A model generated the notes under the pieces. That model did no database searches. It saw nothing but the letters and a program-made list of their open reading frames with translations, and was not told the DNA's origin. The position numbers and the translations under genes are program-made. Source: Ensifer adhaerens (GTDB taxonomy: Bacteria > Pseudomonadota > Alphaproteobacteria > Rhizobiales > Rhizobiaceae). Taken from it: a stretch of DNA of 64,000 nt. The stretch is from contig NZ_PNFP01000008.1 in the NCBI RefSeq assembly GCF_002940685.1, forward strand, positions 62,001-126,000. Direction: 5' to 3'. This document shows positions 26,977 to 35,705 of the stretch, piece after piece. Numbering within the stretch: position 1 is the stretch's first letter; the number at the start of each line of letters is the position of its first letter.

Positions 26977-27771
26977 TCAGCCGATCAGCAACGCGTCGTC
27001 GTCGAGCGTCTGGCCGCGGATGCGGCGGAACATGGCGATCAGGTCCTCGACCTGCAATTCCTTGCGGCTGTCGCCGGCGACGTCGAGCACGATCTCGCCG
27101 CCGTGCAGCATGATGGTGCGGTGGCCGTAATCGAGTGCCTGGCGCATCGAGTGGGTCACCATCATAGTCGTCAGCTTGCGCTCCGAGACGATCTTCTGGG
27201 TGAGGTTCATCACGAACTCGGCCATGCCCGGATCGAGGGCTGCCGTATGTTCATCGAGCAGCAGGACTTCGGAGCCGGCGAGCGTTGCCATCACCAGTGA
27301 GACCGCCTGACGCTGGCCGCCCGAAAGCAGATCCATGCGGTCGCCCATGCGGTTTTCAAGCCCGAGATTGAGCTCGCCGATACGCTCGCGGAAATGCTCG
27401 CGCCGTTTCGGCCCGAGGGCAGAGGCCAGGCCGCGTGCCTCGCCGCGCCTGGCGGCGAGCGCCAGGTTTTCCTCGATCGACAGCGCGCCGCAGCTTCCCG
27501 TCAGCGGATCCTGGAAGACGCGGGCGACGAGGCCGGCGCGGGCAGCCGTGCCCTTGCGGGTCACGTCGGTCTTGCCGATCGTCACCTGTCCGGCACTCGG
27601 CAGCACGTCGCCGGCAAGAACGCCGAGCAGCGTCGACTTGCCGGCGCCGTTGGAGCCGATGACGGTGACGAAGGAGCCCTGCTCGATCGTCAGGCTGACG
27701 CCGTTCAGCGCCTGCTTCTGCAGCGGCGTGCCCTTGCCGAAGATGACTTCGATGTTGTTGACGCTGATCAT
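26977..27771 (-). CDS. ABC transporter ATP-binding protein (TrpZ-like)
   Basis: 264 residues. Walker A GSNGAGKSTLL about 37-47, signature LSGGQRQAVSLVMATL, Walker B VLLLDEHTAALDP, in which His replaces the more usual Pro after Glu, as in this transporter subfamily. Switch histidine in VTHSMRQAL. Works with the adjacent permease and binding protein. The ATG overlaps the permease stop by four bases. Confidence 0.9.
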   Translation of the reverse strand: MISVNNIEVIFGKGTPLQKQALNGVSLTIEQGSFVTVIGSNGAGKSTLLGVLAGDVLPSAGQVTIGKTDVTRKGTAARAGLVARVFQDPLTGSCGALSIEENLALAARRGEARGLASALGPKRREHFRERIGELNLGLENRMGDRMDLLSGGQRQAVSLVMATLAGSEVLLLDEHTAALDPGMAEFVMNLTQKIVSERKLTTMMVTHSMRQALDYGHRTIMLHGGEIVLDVAGDSRKELQVEDLIAMFRRIRGQTLDDDALLIG

Positions 27772-28646
27772 GCCGCACCTCCACGACGCAGGCGGGGAAG
27801 GACGAGGGCGAAGGTGACGAGCGCCGCGGTCACGAAGTTGAGATCGGAAGCCTGCAGGCCGAGCATATCGGTCGACAGCGCCAGCTGAATGGCGATGCGG
27901 TAGAGGATCGAGCCGAGCACGCAGCCGATCAGCGCGATCAGGATGCCGCGGGCGCCAAGCAGCGTCTCGCCGATGATGACGGCGGCGAGACCGACGACGA
28001 TGGTGCCGACGCCCGAAGTCACGTCGGCGAAACCGTTTGTCTGGGCAAAGAGCGCGCCGCCGAAGGCGACCAGCGCGTTGGAGATCGCCATGCCCAGATA
28101 GATCTGGCGGTTGGTGTCGACCCCTTGAGCGCGGGCCATGCGGGCATTGGCGCCGGTGGCGCGCATCGCAAGGCCGGCATCGCTTTCAAGGAAGCGCCAG
28201 ACGACGATGACGGCGATGACGACGAGCACGCCGATGAACAGCGGCCGGACGTAGAAATCGCGCAGGCCAAGACCATAGAAGGGCGACAGCATTGTGTCGG
28301 CATTGATCAGCGCGACGTTGGGCTTGCCCATGACGCGCAGGTTGACCGAGAACAGCGCGATCATCGTCAGGATCGATGCAAGCAGATTGAGGATCTTGAA
28401 GCGTACGTTGAGCATCGCCGTGACGATGCCGGCCGCGGCACCCGCGACCATCGCCACGCAAGCGGCAAGCCACGGATTGACGCCGGCGATGATCAGCACG
28501 GCAGTGACGGCGGCGCCCAGCGGAAACGACCCGTCGACCGTGAGGTCAGGGAAGTCGAGAACCCGGAATGCAAGAAAGACGCCGACGGCGACGAAGGCGT
28601 AGACCAGCCCCAGCTCCACGGCTCCCCAGAAAGCGATAAGACTCAA
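27768..28646 (-). CDS. ABC transporter permease (TrpY-like)
   Basis: 292 residues with about eight to nine membrane helices, of the branched-chain amino acid permease-like superfamily (FRVLDFPDLTVDGSFPLGAAV, GATGANARMARAQGVDTN). With the ABC_sub_bind-type binding protein upstream it forms a system like the TrpXYZ transporters. The ligand is not known here; such systems carry aromatic amino acids or related solutes. Confidence 0.88.
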   Translation of the reverse strand: MSLIAFWGAVELGLVYAFVAVGVFLAFRVLDFPDLTVDGSFPLGAAVTAVLIIAGVNPWLAACVAMVAGAAAGIVTAMLNVRFKILNLLASILTMIALFSVNLRVMGKPNVALINADTMLSPFYGLGLRDFYVRPLFIGVLVVIAVIVVWRFLESDAGLAMRATGANARMARAQGVDTNRQIYLGMAISNALVAFGGALFAQTNGFADVTSGVGTIVVGLAAVIIGETLLGARGILIALIGCVLGSILYRIAIQLALSTDMLGLQASDLNFVTAALVTFALVLPRLRRGGAA

Positions 28647-28795
28647 GCCCAGACCCTCTTTTCTACCTGTCGCGCGTGGTTGTCGTTATGGGCGCGACGC
28701 TCCCGCTTGGCGCATTGCGCGATCCGTGACGGCGCACATGCGGCTCAAAACTCTGGAAGGCCGGTATCGCAAGGATCCCGGGCCCTCATAGCGAA

Positions 28796-28820
28796 CCGCC
28801 CCCGTATGGAACGGAGGCGG
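28796..28820 (-). other. Intercistronic hairpin between binding protein and permease genes
   Basis: CCGCCCCCGT and ACGGAGGCGG pair (one mismatch) around five bases, 41 bases after the binding-protein stop. There is no T-tract. Such hairpins often stabilise the binding-protein mRNA so that it is made in excess over the membrane parts. Confidence 0.45.
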
Positions 28821-28860
28821 GCAAAACGCAACAAACTTGAACCTGAAAAGGCCGAAAGCC

Positions 28861-29814
28861 TTACTCAACGACGCGGGTTGCGCGCTTTACGACACTTTCC
28901 GGAAGGGTGACGCCCATCTTCTCGGCGGCCTTCTTGTTGATCACCAGGTCGGAACCGGCGGCGACCTTCACGGCGATGTCGCCGGGGTTTTCGCCCTTGA
29001 GGATGCGAACGACCACGTCGCCGGTCTGCTTGCCGACGTCATAGTAGTTGAAGCCGAGGGCTGCGAGCGAGCCGCGGGCAACGGAATCCGTGTCGGCGGT
29101 GAAGAGCGGCAGCTTGGCTTCTTCGGCAACGGCGACGGCGCCTTCGAGCGCGGAGATGATCGTGTTGTCGGTCGGCACGTAGATCGCATCGGCGCGACCG
29201 ACGAGCGCGCGGGCGGCACCCTGAACTTCAGCCGACTTGGTGGCGGCGGATTCGACGACGGTCAGGCCGGCCTTTTCGGCTTCGGTCTTGAGCACGGCGA
29301 GCAGCGAGACGGAGTTGGCTTCGCCGGAGTTGTAGAGGTAGCCGATCGACTTGGCGTTCGGCAGGATTTCCTTGATCAGCGCTACGTGTTCGGCAACCGG
29401 CGACATGTCGGAGAGGCCGGTGACGTTGCCGCCGGGCTTGTCCATGTCCTTGACGAGCTGGGCACCGAGCGGGTCGGAAACGGCGGTGAAGACAACCGGA
29501 ATGTCGCGGGTCGAGGAAACGACGGCCTGGGCCGACGGCGTCGAGATCGGAACGATCACGTTCGGGCCTTCGCCTGCGAACTGGCGGGCGATCTGGGCGG
29601 CGGTTGCCGGGTTGCCCTGGGCCGACTCGTAGATGAACTTGAGGTTCTCGCCTTCCTTGTAGCCGGCGGCTGCCAGCGCGTCCTTGACGCCGTCGCGTGC
29701 CGCGTCGAGTGCCGGATGCTCGACGATCGCGGTTACGGCGACGGTCACCTCATCGGCACGGGCGGGCAGGGTGAATGCCACCGTGGCGGCAAGGGCGATG
29801 AGAAGTGAGCGCAT
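28861..29814 (-). CDS. ABC transporter substrate-binding protein (TrpX-like)
   Basis: 317 residues. Signal peptide MRSLLIALAATVAFTLPARA, then an ABC_sub_bind family fold (VTVAVTAIVEHPALDAARDGVKDALAAAGY; ALGFNYYDVGKQTGDVVVRILKGENPGDI). Periplasmic receptor of the transporter encoded downstream, separated from the permease gene by 214 bp with a hairpin. The substrate is unknown. Confidence 0.9.
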   Translation of the reverse strand: MRSLLIALAATVAFTLPARADEVTVAVTAIVEHPALDAARDGVKDALAAAGYKEGENLKFIYESAQGNPATAAQIARQFAGEGPNVIVPISTPSAQAVVSSTRDIPVVFTAVSDPLGAQLVKDMDKPGGNVTGLSDMSPVAEHVALIKEILPNAKSIGYLYNSGEANSVSLLAVLKTEAEKAGLTVVESAATKSAEVQGAARALVGRADAIYVPTDNTIISALEGAVAVAEEAKLPLFTADTDSVARGSLAALGFNYYDVGKQTGDVVVRILKGENPGDIAVKVAAGSDLVINKKAAEKMGVTLPESVVKRATRVVE

Positions 29815-29883
29815 GGGTTGTCCTCCAATTGATGTCCCGCTTTCTTAGGAAACCGGTGACATGAAATCAATCGATAGGAACTG

Positions 29884-29918
29884 CATCACCCATCAAAGTT
29901 CTTCATCGATGGGTGATG
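29884..29918. promoter_or_regulatory. 11-bp perfect inverted repeat upstream of the ABC transporter operon
   Basis: CATCACCCATC at 29884-29894 and GATGGGTGATG at 29908-29918, separated by 13 bases, between the rlmN stop and the binding-protein start. With no T-tract on either strand it is more like an operator or leader element than a standard terminator. Confidence 0.5.
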
Positions 29919-29952
29919 GCGAGGAACGAAGGACCCGAGCGGACGCTTCGTC

Positions 29953-31194
29953 TCAATCCTCGCCGTGATTGGCGATCATCATCGCCTCGAAGGCGAGGCG
30001 ATCGACCTTGCGCATGCGCTCGGATTCCGATTTCAGCTGGCCGCAGGCGGCGAGGATGTCGCGACCGCGCGGGGTGCGGATCGGCGAGGCGTAGCCGGCC
30101 TGGTTGATGAAGTCGGCGAACTTCTCGATGTGCTCCCAGTCGGAACACTGGTAGTTGGTGCCGGGCCAGGGGTTGAAGGGGATGAGGTTGATCTTCGCGG
30201 GCACGCCCTTCAGGAGCTTTACCAATTGCTTGGCGTCCTCGAGGCTGTCGTTGACGTCCTTCAGCATCACGTATTCGAAGGTGATGCGGCGGGCGTTCGA
30301 CAGGCCAGGATAGGCGCGGCAGGCGTCCATCAGCTCCTTCAGCGGGTACTTCTTGTTGATCGGCACGAGCATGTCGCGCAGGTCGTCGCGCACCGCATGC
30401 AGCGAGATCGCCAGCATGACGCCGATCTCCTCGCCGGTGCGGTAGATTTCCGGCACGATGCCGGAGGTCGACAGCGTGATGCGGCGCTTGGAGAGCGACA
30501 GGCCCTCGCCGTCAGACGCGATCAAAAGCGCGGTCTTCACGTGCTCGAAGTTGTAGAGCGGCTCGCCCATGCCCATCATGACGATGTTGGTGATCTTGCG
30601 GCCTTCGGCGGGCACGATCGCGCCCTGCGGCGTGTCGCGCTCCGGGAAGTCGCCGAGCCGGTCGCGGGCAAGCAAGAGCTGCGCCAGGATTTCCTCGGCC
30701 GTCAGGTTGCGCACCAGCTTCTGCGTTCCGGTGTGACAGAAGGAGCAGGTGAGCGTGCAGCCGACCTGGCTCGAGATACAGAGCGTGCCGCGGCCTTCCT
30801 CGGGAATGTAGACGGTTTCGATCTCGACCGGTCGGCCGGCGCCGCGCGCCGGGAAACGCAGCAGCCACTTGCGGGTGCCGTCGCCGGAAATCTGCTCCTC
30901 GACGATTTCGGGCCGGGCAATGGTGAAATGCTGCTTCAGCATCTCGCGCATGTCTTTCGACACGTTTGTCATGTGATCGAAGTCGGAGACGCCGCGCACG
31001 TAGAGCCAGTGCCAGAGCTGGCTGACGCGCATCTTGACCTGGCGTTCCGGCACGCCCTTTTCGACCAGTGCCTTGGCCATGTCCTCGCGCAGAAGGCCGA
31101 TCAGCGACGGCTTTTCCGCCTCTACGGCTGCGCGTACCTGCGGCGCCTTGGCGATTTCCACCCGGTTCAGAATTTCAGTGGCTGCCATGCTCAT
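29953..31194 (-). CDS. rlmN: 23S rRNA/tRNA adenine-C2 methyltransferase RlmN
   Basis: 413 residues. Radical SAM enzyme that methylates A2503 of 23S rRNA and A37 of some tRNAs. The iron-sulfur motif CxxxCxxC is in [32 protein letters not shown] and [22 protein letters not shown] are conserved family blocks, and C-terminal [20 protein letters not shown] contains the acceptor cysteine. Monocistronic. Confidence 0.96.
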   Translation of the reverse strand: MSMAATEILNRVEIAKAPQVRAAVEAEKPSLIGLLREDMAKALVEKGVPERQVKMRVSQLWHWLYVRGVSDFDHMTNVSKDMREMLKQHFTIARPEIVEEQISGDGTRKWLLRFPARGAGRPVEIETVYIPEEGRGTLCISSQVGCTLTCSFCHTGTQKLVRNLTAEEILAQLLLARDRLGDFPERDTPQGAIVPAEGRKITNIVMMGMGEPLYNFEHVKTALLIASDGEGLSLSKRRITLSTSGIVPEIYRTGEEIGVMLAISLHAVRDDLRDMLVPINKKYPLKELMDACRAYPGLSNARRITFEYVMLKDVNDSLEDAKQLVKLLKGVPAKINLIPFNPWPGTNYQCSDWEHIEKFADFINQAGYASPIRTPRGRDILAACGQLKSESERMRKVDRLAFEAMMIANHGED

Positions 31195-31368
31195 GATGTC
31201 CTGTCATACGGCGTGAGGCCGTCCGGAGAGCGGGTCCGGAAATCGTCCTGATGCGCGAATTGAAATCGGTCGAGCCATCGAAAGCGGCCAATCGGGGCGC
31301 GGAGGCTCTCAAGTTGGCCGGGCTTTAGCATTGTTTTGGCCCGGAGTCACGAGGCAGCCCCCTCGAAC

Positions 31369-31400
31369 GCAAAAGGCCGGCTTTGCAGCCGGCCTTTTGC
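31369..31400 (-). terminator. Terminator of the IalB gene
   Basis: GCAAAAGGCCGGC and GCCGGCCTTTTGC form a 13-bp perfect stem around TTTGCA, with T-runs on both sides. It lies 22 bases beyond the stop of the minus-strand gene. Confidence 0.82.
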
Positions 31401-31421
31401 GCGTGACGTGTCGTCCCGTGA

Positions 31422-31925
31422 TTACTTGCAGGCCTCGATCTGCTTCAGCGCGGCCGAGATGCCCGAGAGCGAGTAGGAGTAGGAGGTTGCCGTGCCCTTG
31501 CGCGACTTGGCGTTGACCGACATGGCCTTGCCGTTCTTCATCGCGGCGACGAGTGCCGGCTCTTCAGCAGCGTTTTCCACCCAGGCGGAGTTGCCCTTGG
31601 TGAACATCACGAAGGTGCGGCCGTCGATGACGACGTTGACCTTGGAGTTTTCCTGCAGAGCATAGCCCATCATCGCCTGCGGCTCATAGCTGATGTTCTG
31701 GCCGGGGCGCTGGGAGACGAGGAAGAAGATGTCGCCGTGGTCGACGCCGGCCGGGCTCTTTTCCTTCGGAACGGAGAGGACGTAGCAGACCTTGCCGCCG
31801 CCGGCATTGTAGGAATAGGCGCCCCAGGCGTTGAACTGCTGGATGCGTGTCGGAGACTGGGCGGCAGCCATGCTGGCGGTCGCCAGAACGAGTGCGATTG
31901 CCGTTGCGATCTTTCTTACAAACAT
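31422..31925 (-). CDS. Invasion-associated locus B (IalB) family protein
   Basis: 167 residues with signal peptide MFVRKIATAIALVLATASMAAA and one IalB domain (FNAWGAYSYNAGGGKVCYVLSVPKEKSP..., SYEPQAMMGYALQ). Two cysteines (KVCYVL and EACK) may be paired. Periplasmic or envelope protein; the family name comes from Bartonella, and its role in rhizobia is not established. The open frame extends 22 codons upstream, but the ATG at 31925 gives a normal signal peptide. Confidence 0.88.
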   Translation of the reverse strand: MFVRKIATAIALVLATASMAAAQSPTRIQQFNAWGAYSYNAGGGKVCYVLSVPKEKSPAGVDHGDIFFLVSQRPGQNISYEPQAMMGYALQENSKVNVVIDGRTFVMFTKGNSAWVENAAEEPALVAAMKNGKAMSVNAKSRKGTATSYSYSLSGISAALKQIEACK

Positions 31926-32322
31926 GAGGTCCTGCCGCTTTTCTTGCTTTTCGATCACCCGAAACAGGTCAGACGGGCGACGCGTAGTCATGATTTGAAT
32001 TTGTTTTGACTTAATTCAGGTTACCAAACCGTCAACGATGGCCGAAAACCGCGGTTTTAGCCCCGAAACGGAGCAGTTTGCCCCAGTGCACAGTGCCTTT
32101 CGACCGCCGATTCGCGCCTTCGCCGAACCGCGGTCGATGCCGGATGCGCGTTGCCTCGGAATGCCCGTTCCAGAAGGTTTCCTGCCCCAAGCCATTGCAT
32201 GGCGTCAGTCGCGCCAAATCGCGCGACCAGCGTCACTTGCAGATCTATGCCACAAAGAATTGGGCAAGAGTTTGACTTTCGGGCGGGAATGCGGCGCCAC
32301 AACCGAACGGCTGCCTCCAGCG
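31926..32322. other. 397-bp gene-free region
   Basis: Between the divergently transcribed IalB gene start and the DUF1232 gene end. The first 110 bases are AT-richer and should hold the IalB promoter. The remainder has only unconvincing short open frames on both strands, and I see no structured element. Confidence 0.4.
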
Positions 32323-32700
32323 TCAGCTCTCTGGCGTATCGGCCAGCGTCTCGTCGGCCTTGCTATAGTGCGTTTCCTTGATCTGCCCGCTGATGGCGGC
32401 AAAGGCCGCGGTCAAGACGGCGACGTCGTCCGAGAAGCCGACGACCGCCAGCACATCGGGGATGATGTCGATCGGCAGCACGAAATAGGCAAGTGCTGCG
32501 AGCAGGATGCCGCGGGTCCGCGTCGGCGTCTTCGGATCGATCGCGCAATAATAGGCCGCCACCAGATCGCGGCTGAAGGGGATCTGGCGCGCTGCCCGGC
32601 GAAAGGTCGGCCAGAAGCGGCGCTTGACGCGCTTTTCCCGGCGCTCCTGCTCGGATTCTTCGCCAGGCAAGAGAATTTCACCAATCTTGATGTCGTCCAT
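32323..32700 (-). CDS. DUF1232 (YkvA-like) membrane protein
   Basis: 125 residues. The basic N-terminus is followed by the DUF1232 core, AYYCAIDPKTPTRTRGILLAALAYFVLPIDIIPDVLAVVGFSDDVAVLTAA (about 48-98), with the conserved YFVLPIDIIPD helix. Probably a small inner-membrane protein with two hydrophobic segments. The function is unknown. Confidence 0.85.
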   Translation of the reverse strand: MDDIKIGEILLPGEESEQERREKRVKRRFWPTFRRAARQIPFSRDLVAAYYCAIDPKTPTRTRGILLAALAYFVLPIDIIPDVLAVVGFSDDVAVLTAAFAAISGQIKETHYSKADETLADTPES

Positions 32701-32748
32701 CGTCCCGCTTCCGCTGTTGCAGCGCTTTCAATATGGGGATTGGCAGGT

Positions 32749-33066
32749 CTATTTCAAATGGTCGGGCATGCGGCCGGCGGCTGCCTTGTCCATGCGCGCC
32801 GCCAGCTTGAAGTCGAGTTCCGTCAATCCGCCGGCGTCATGGGTCGTCAGCGTCACGTCGACGCGATTGTAGACGTTGAACCATTCCGGATGGTGGTTGA
32901 GTTTTTCGGCGACGATCGCACATTCGGTCATGAAGCCGAAGGCTTCGACGAAGTTCTTGAAGCGGAACGCCTTCCAGATCGAGTTTCCGTCTTCGCCCCT
33001 GACCCAGCCTTCCATCTTGTGCAGATTGTCGGCAATCGTCGCTTCGTCCAGTTTCTCCGCTGCCAT
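32749..33066 (-). CDS. phhB: Pterin-4a-carbinolamine dehydratase
   Basis: 105 residues, the normal length. Dehydrates 4a-hydroxytetrahydropterin to recycle pterin cofactor. The active-site pattern is EKLNHHPEWFNVYNRVDVTLTTHDAGGLTELD (histidines at about 58-59 and 76). A long upstream frame exists, but ATG at 33066 gives MAAEKLDEATI. Divergent from the phosphatase gene. No phenylalanine hydroxylase gene is in the window. Confidence 0.93.
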   Translation of the reverse strand: MAAEKLDEATIADNLHKMEGWVRGEDGNSIWKAFRFKNFVEAFGFMTECAIVAEKLNHHPEWFNVYNRVDVTLTTHDAGGLTELDFKLAARMDKAAAGRMPDHLK

Positions 33067-33153
33067 CGTCTCTCTCCCTCGCATCCGCCTGTTCTCAGAC
33101 CGAGCTGTCGCGTATAAGCGTCTGCAATCTCCAGCCTTTCGAAACTGAATAGC

Positions 33154-33630
33154 ATGAAACCGGTCAGAGTTCTTTTCGTTTGTCTCGGCAACATATGCCG
33201 GTCGCCGCTGGCCGAGGGGGTGCTGCGGGAACTGGCAGGCCGCAAGGGTCTGAGCCCGGTGCTTACGGTGGATTCGGCCGGCACCGGCGCCTGGCATGTC
33301 GGCGATCCGCCCGACCGGCGGTCGATAGAGGCGGCGCGGCGGCACGGCATCGATATTTCGGAGCTGCGCGGGCGCCGCGTGGCGGCGGCAGATTTCAGCG
33401 ACTTCGACCTTATCCTCGGCATGGACGAGAACAATGTCGGCACCCTGAAAAGGCTGGCGCCGGAAGGCACGGCAGCGAAGGTGCACCTCTTTCTGGATTA
33501 TGCGTCCGGTGACGGCCAGGACGTGCCGGACCCCTATTACGAAGGGCCGGAAGCCTTCGAGGCGCTTTACCAGATGCTGGAGGCCGGATGCTCGTCGTTG
33601 CTCGAAAGGCTCGGCGAACGCGCCTCGTGA
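33154..33630 (+). CDS. Low-molecular-weight protein-tyrosine phosphatase
   Basis: 158 residues. P-loop CLGNICRS with catalytic C10 and R16, and the general-acid loop DPYYEG near the C-terminus (about 128). Cytosolic; relatives dephosphorylate tyrosine kinases of polysaccharide export or small phosphate esters such as arsenate (as reductase). The last 64 bases overlap the 3' end of the convergent thpR gene. Confidence 0.93.
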   Translation: MKPVRVLFVCLGNICRSPLAEGVLRELAGRKGLSPVLTVDSAGTGAWHVGDPPDRRSIEAARRHGIDISELRGRRVAAADFSDFDLILGMDENNVGTLKRLAPEGTAAKVHLFLDYASGDGQDVPDPYYEGPEAFEALYQMLEAGCSSLLERLGERAS

Positions 33631-34157
33631 AGCGGGAAGACCTCTTCGGTCAGGTACGGTCCGCCGCCGACCGAATCGCGCGAGGAGAGCAGCACGAAGC
33701 GGGAGACCGCAAAGAGCGAGGTCATGAAATTGCCGCGCCCCGAAAGGTACTCGACCACATCCTCGACGCGGCTGGAGCGCAATCGCGCAAGCGTCACGTG
33801 CGGGGTGAACTTGCGCGGGTCCGGCCCCAGTCCGAGCCTCTGGCAGATGCGCTCGATTTCGGCCTGCAGCGCATACATTTCCGGATGGTTGCTGACGCCG
33901 GCCCAGACCGAGTGCGGCTTCTTCGAGCCGAAGGCCCCGGTGCCGGTCAATTGCAACTGAAACTCGGGACGTTCGATGCGATCGAGCTTGTCGATGATCT
34001 CGTCGGCGGTGCGCCAGTCGACGTCACCGATGAAGCGCAGGGTGATGTGGTAGTTCTCCACATCGATCCAGCGAGCTCCGGGAAGACCTCCGCGCAGCAA
34101 TGAAAGACTCATTGCAGCATTGCGCGGAATTTCGAGGGCGGTGAATAGTCTCGGCAT
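33567..34157 (-). CDS. thpR: RNA 2',3'-cyclic phosphodiesterase (2'-5' RNA ligase family)
   Basis: 196 residues of the 2H phosphoesterase family. First motif YHITLRFIG (about 41-49) and second HVTLARL (about 124-130). The N-terminus MPRLFTALEIP is typical. Acts on RNA 2',3'-cyclic phosphate ends in characterised members. The C-terminal 20 or so residues beyond the core (EARSPSLSSNDEHPASSIW) are encoded in the region overlapping the phosphatase gene and may be an extension acquired by read-out into that gene. Confidence 0.9.
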   Translation of the reverse strand: MPRLFTALEIPRNAAMSLSLLRGGLPGARWIDVENYHITLRFIGDVDWRTADEIIDKLDRIERPEFQLQLTGTGAFGSKKPHSVWAGVSNHPEMYALQAEIERICQRLGLGPDPRKFTPHVTLARLRSSRVEDVVEYLSGRGNFMTSLFAVSRFVLLSSRDSVGGGPYLTEEVFPLHEARSPSLSSNDEHPASSIW

Positions 34158-34271
34158 GGCGAGCTCCCCGAATCTCTTGCAGATGTCTTAGCGAATCACG
34201 CATCGCACCTGCACGCAACTGGTATTTGACACTTCAGAATATTAACGTTCTCTTAACTGTGGACGATGCCA

Positions 34272-34913
34272 TCACTCCGTCTTGTTCAGCGTTGCCAGGA
34301 ACCGCTCGACGACGGGCAGCGCTCTTTCGACCATGACGCCGACGCCGTCGCCATTGGGATGCATGCCGTCTTCCAGCTTGAGTTTCGCCTCCGTCACCAC
34401 GCCGTCGAGAAAGAACGGATAGAGCTCCAGCCCGTGTTTTTCGGCGAGCTCCGGATAGATCGGGTTGAAGCGGGCGGCGTAGTCGGCGCCCATGTTCGGC
34501 GGCGCCATCATGCCGGCGAGAAGCACCGCAATGCCACGATCCTTGAGACGTGCGATCATCGCCTCGATGTTCTTGCGGGTCTCTTCAGGCGGAATGCCGC
34601 GCAACGCGTCATTGGCGCCGAGTTCGAGGATCACGCCCTTGGTACCGTCCGGCACCGACCAGTCGATGCGGGCAAGACCGCCGGAACTCGTGTCGCCGGA
34701 AACGCCGGCGTTCGCGATCGTCACGTCGAAGCCCTTTTCCTTCAGCGCCTTTTCCAGTCGGGCCGGGAAGGCGTCCTGCGGCGGGAGCTGATAACCGGCC
34801 ATCAGGCTGTCGCCGAACCCGATGAGGCTGATCGTCTCGGCACGTGCCGTCCATGATAACGCAAATGTCATCATCAGTGCCAAGAAAACCCGTTGAAATC
34901 CTTTTAATGCCAT
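34272..34913 (-). CDS. tesA: Periplasmic SGNH esterase / lysophospholipase TesA
   Basis: 213 residues. Signal peptide about 1-25 (MALKGFQRVFLALMMTFALSWTARA). Block I GFGDSLMAG with nucleophile S36, block III GANDALRG, block V DGMHPNGDG with the catalytic Asp/His. Hydrolyses thioesters and lysophospholipids in the periplasm in the Escherichia coli homologue. Divergent from an ABC exporter pair, the same arrangement as tesA-ybbA-ybbP in enterobacteria. The open frame runs upstream into that gene; the ATG at 34913 fits the signal peptide. Confidence 0.93.
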   Translation of the reverse strand: MALKGFQRVFLALMMTFALSWTARAETISLIGFGDSLMAGYQLPPQDAFPARLEKALKEKGFDVTIANAGVSGDTSSGGLARIDWSVPDGTKGVILELGANDALRGIPPEETRKNIEAMIARLKDRGIAVLLAGMMAPPNMGADYAARFNPIYPELAEKHGLELYPFFLDGVVTEAKLKLEDGMHPNGDGVGVMVERALPVVERFLATLNKTE

Positions 34914-34979
34914 GGGCCTGTTCCTAAATCCCGAATGCCGTTTCTGTTCCCCACTTCGTTTCATATAGGGTTGTTTCGC

Positions 34980-35701
<722 letters not shown>

Positions 35702-35705
<4 letters not shown>

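Noticed and set aside
27768-29814. Possible tryptophan-specific transporter (trpXYZ) name
   Set aside because: The family relationship is visible, but the ligand cannot be read from sequence, so no gene symbols were given.
32038-33117. 359-codon plus-strand frame over DUF1232 and phhB
   Set aside because: Overlaps two recognised genes on the other strand and lacks any family signature; its first 285 codons have no supporting start.
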